From: Phoronis australis
Lineage: Eukaryota > Phoronida > Phoronidae
Direction: 5' to 3'
NCBI GenBank assembly: GCA_002633005.1
Contig: NMRA01000220.1
Coordinates: forward strand, 178,127-225,671
DNA: 47,545 bases
The notes under the pieces were generated by a model, which did no database searches, was not told where the DNA came from, and worked only from the letters and a program-made list of their open reading frames with translations. Positions 44,707 to 47,545 of this stretch are shown piece by piece; position 1 is the stretch's first letter; each line of letters starts with the position of its first letter. Position numbers and translations under genes: made by a program.

Positions 44707-47545
44707 GTGAGCTTCATTGTTACGTCGAAAAGTAATATAAAAGTAAAGTAATCCCGCTTACGCTCGTATTCTCCACAGGAATACGTGTGGTACACGTGCT
44801 CTTTTAGCTAGGCTTACCATGGTGCATTTCGAGTGACAGCGTAAGGAAACATTTTGTCTCGGTTTAGTAGAAGTTCTTGTACACCGAAAGCAGGCTAATA
44901 TAATCTAAAAAATCTTTTCCTTAGTCTGAAATGTTTTGATGTGCAAGGTCCAAGCTAACCGCGATTCCGTCAAAGCCCGGGAGCATCTAATCTAGCAGTA
45001 GTGACTCATAACAAATAATGAGAATGGAGAATGATTTGATGGCCACAACCGTTTTCTTTGCGCAAGTCATTGTTTTTGTGAGTGGAAAAAGACTGACCGA
45101 GTAGCAGACCACCCAGTCTCGTCTCCAATCAAGTAAATGAAAGTAAACACCGACACGACACTTTGAGTAAACTGACATGTTTCCGCTTAATTTAGAAGTT
45201 ATATGTAGTTATTCGCGTTCAGTACTTAAACGTAAACTTTCGTGTTGGTCTTGCATTTACTTCGTAAGTCAACACTAGCACATTATCAGGGCAGGTTAAT
45301 ATCCACGGTGTTGGCAGATGAAAAAACATGAAGTTATGTTGAAATATCAGGCATACATTGTAAAAGCAATGGCAAACGACCATAGCTTCTCTTCCTTCAT
45401 TTACTTGTAAATTGTCTCTTTGCCAAACTACTTTTTAGTGTACTCGCGAAATGTCGCCAATTTCCACGACTTGTGATTTGGCAGATCTAGTGAGCATCTC
45501 ATAGATGAGACAGTCTCGCCACCTGGTGACTGATTGATCCTAATTGTTCCACGTCAGGATGAAACCATGTTTTATGTTTCGAGCAAACACAAAAGCATAC
45601 CGTAACTTCAAATGAATTCTAAATGCAGCTAGAAAGCATCATTGATTAACGGACTTACTCAGTGGATAAATATTCCTAAAAAGAAAGGGCACTGCCTGCC
45701 AATCGACATAACACGGATGCTGATGAGAGCGAAATCCAAATAGGCCGGGGTGTTGACCTACATGTACATGTATATCTCTGTAATTATTACATGTAATCCA
45801 CCATGAACAAAGTCGCTCCTGGGTCAAACTAACTACTCGTGCATTCATTGCGTCATAGACGTAATAATTCAGTTTCAGTTCAAGTCGCATATTTGTATAA
45901 TTTATGTGAACATGACAATTACAAAAGTTACCACAATGATCCAACGAACTCGCCTGAGAAGCCTATCAGACACTGGTGTACATTATGAGATGGTTGGGGG
46001 TCTATGCAATAATGTTGACGCGTGACTTTCCTAAAGTGTCCGGCCTAACGCACCATGGCTTGCAAACCACAATATTGATAAAACTTAGCTTATTCACCCA
46101 TACATTCAATGCTCCGTGAACAAAATAATTCTCAATTGAAGTCGCGTACTTGTAAAACTGATGAACATGACTATCAGCAGAAGAATACCAAAGAAAATTG
46201 ACCTAGTTGAACAGCGAGGTCAGGCTGAACTCGTCAGTATCAGAAAAAATACTAACTGTGGGTGGATTTTTTTCGTTAAAAGACCATTATGAACTGAAGT
46301 TAATGCGATTAAGGAGTCTGGCATTAGATTCCAACGCGAAGTGGTTGTGTTTTACCGGCAACGCGCGCAGGCAAGCCTCCAATGCGGTTTGCACACCATG
46401 GCGCGTTTGGCCAGATTTTTTTACGAATGTCTCGCACCAACATTTCTGCATAGCTCTAACCAACTCACTGTCGACACCGATTGTGCAGTAGGCCTCCCCT
46501 GCGGTTCGTTGGCAATGCGAAAATTATCTTGAGGAGGTCAATATTTGAACTGGACGATTGCGTGCGTACAGCTCACACGTTACACTGGATACAAAACCAA
46601 GGACGAATACATAGGAAATAGGAAGACGTAAAATATTGTTTTCATGGTCCGGGGTGTGTGCAATGAGGAAGTACGCGAGACGTTGGCAATCATGTCCGAT
46701 TTTGTTTTGTCAAATTCAAAATTGCGAAGTGCTTTTCTTTTAAAATATTGAAAACATAAAACATGAGCGATGTATTGGAAAAATTCGGACAGCGAAGCCA
46801 ACAGATGATTGAGAATGCACAGATCTTGCAGCATTTTGTCCCGGCGCCGGTTCTCGAAGATAATATTTTTTTCCAAAAAATCTGCCAGACTTTTTTTTCG
46901 AAAATTGACCTCTCACGACTCCGTATGTTCGAGTAGTGGCCGGTCCGGACTCTCCTGGACCCGTGCCTAGAGTGAGCGGGTAGCGACTTGGCTGGGGAGT
47001 TGTCAGTGGAGACAACCAGGGGAGGGGGTTGAAAAACGGTGAGGGTGGAATTCCTGCCTGCAGTTCAGGAAACCTATATCGTAGTGCCCACGCACCCCAC
47101 AAAACAGCCACGTCTCAAAACAACAAAAATCAAAATAAACGACATGGCCATTGAGAGTAATGAGGGTACCAAGGCAACATACATATTACGACCCAATGTT
47201 TTGAGACTAAATTGTAAAAATCGACATCGTCACTCAGTGCAATAAGGGTTTTCCAAGGTTCTGTAGTGCACCCATCGATTAAATATAATTTAAACTATGG
47301 CGTTGTCATAACACCGAAATAGCCGCCGATGTAGGGCTCAACATGCCTTTAAAGGAACATTTCCTTTAAATACACGTCCTATATGTGGCAATTTATAAAC
47401 AAGTTACCAAGGCATACAATTAAAATTATGTCACTGACTGTTCAAACCATGAGAGAAAATTAACTCGAACTGCATTCAAGTTGCACGAAAATGAACTGGT
47501 GTCAACGCATCTCCGCTATATACTGTATCTTTGTGTTCTGTTTTG
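44707..47545. other. Downstream intron sequence, no receptor exon found
   Basis: No segment encodes the expected pore helices (PLGFYLP, LGVTVLL or similar) on either strand. A minus-strand 123-codon open frame at 46740-47111 is proline-rich with no domain and no splice support. A diverged tandem repeat lies at about 45850-46190. Confidence 0.5.
45850..46190 (+). repeat. Diverged direct repeat, spacing about 262 bp
   Basis: A block around 45840-45920 (CATTCATTGC, AATAATTCAG, TTCAAGTCGC, CTTGTA-like, GAACATGAC) recurs at about 46103-46175 in the same order with many substitutions. Confidence 0.5.

Noticed and set aside
46740-47111. 123-codon proline-rich minus-strand open frame
   Set aside because: No recognisable domain, no splice sites in phase, and low-complexity composition.
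44707-47545. Search for exons encoding the receptor's membrane segments
   Set aside because: No hydrophobic helix with the family's pore motifs was found on either strand, so no exon is claimed.

Overview
Kind of organism. This is metazoan nuclear DNA: one gene split into short exons with consensus GT-AG splice sites, long introns and many decayed DNA transposons. The recurring palindrome TACATGTA, short GGCGGATCC-type elements, and THAP-type TTAA elements suggest a marine invertebrate. Amphioxus (Branchiostoma) is my best guess, but the species is an inference. There are no prokaryotic operons, CRISPR arrays or rRNA genes.

The one clear host gene is on the + strand. It is an alpha-type nicotinic acetylcholine receptor (Cys-loop ligand-gated channel) subunit running from about 15.86 kb to 44.7 kb. 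Seven coding exon positions make a continuous 238-codon reading frame from the signal peptide through the ligand-binding domain to the start of the first membrane segment. Exons for the channel domain lie beyond the window. Exon 4 is present twice (39876-39985 and 40033-40142). Both copies are 110 bp, have intact splice sites and the same phase, encode about 62% identical peptides, and are separated by only 47 bp. This is the expected layout of mutually exclusive exons.

Layout. 0-15.8 kb: no convincing host exon. It holds a CAG-type microsatellite, a 690-bp hairpin element, a decayed Kolobok-like element with a THAP pseudogene and a P2X7-ballast-like pseudogene, and several small TTAA-type and palindromic elements. 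16-37.4 kb: the 21.5-kb first intron. It contains a 467-bp modular inverted repeat, a tRNA-like SINE head, a recent 2.6-kb segmental duplication (23688-27152 and 31888-34532), a sequence gap (31579-31621), a truncated Kolobok end, and a nearly complete 1692-bp Kolobok element (34537-36228) with 157-bp terminal inverted repeats and TTAA target duplications. 37.4-44.7 kb: exons 2-7. 44.7-47.5 kb: intron or downstream sequence with no recognised exon.

How the parts relate. Two independent Kolobok-like copies carry the same pair of converging genes, a THAP/transposase gene and a cysteine-rich protein like the P2X7 intracellular ballast domain. In both, the middle is deleted. The transposons and the segmental duplication sit together in the receptor's first intron, and one duplication boundary coincides with a Kolobok insertion.
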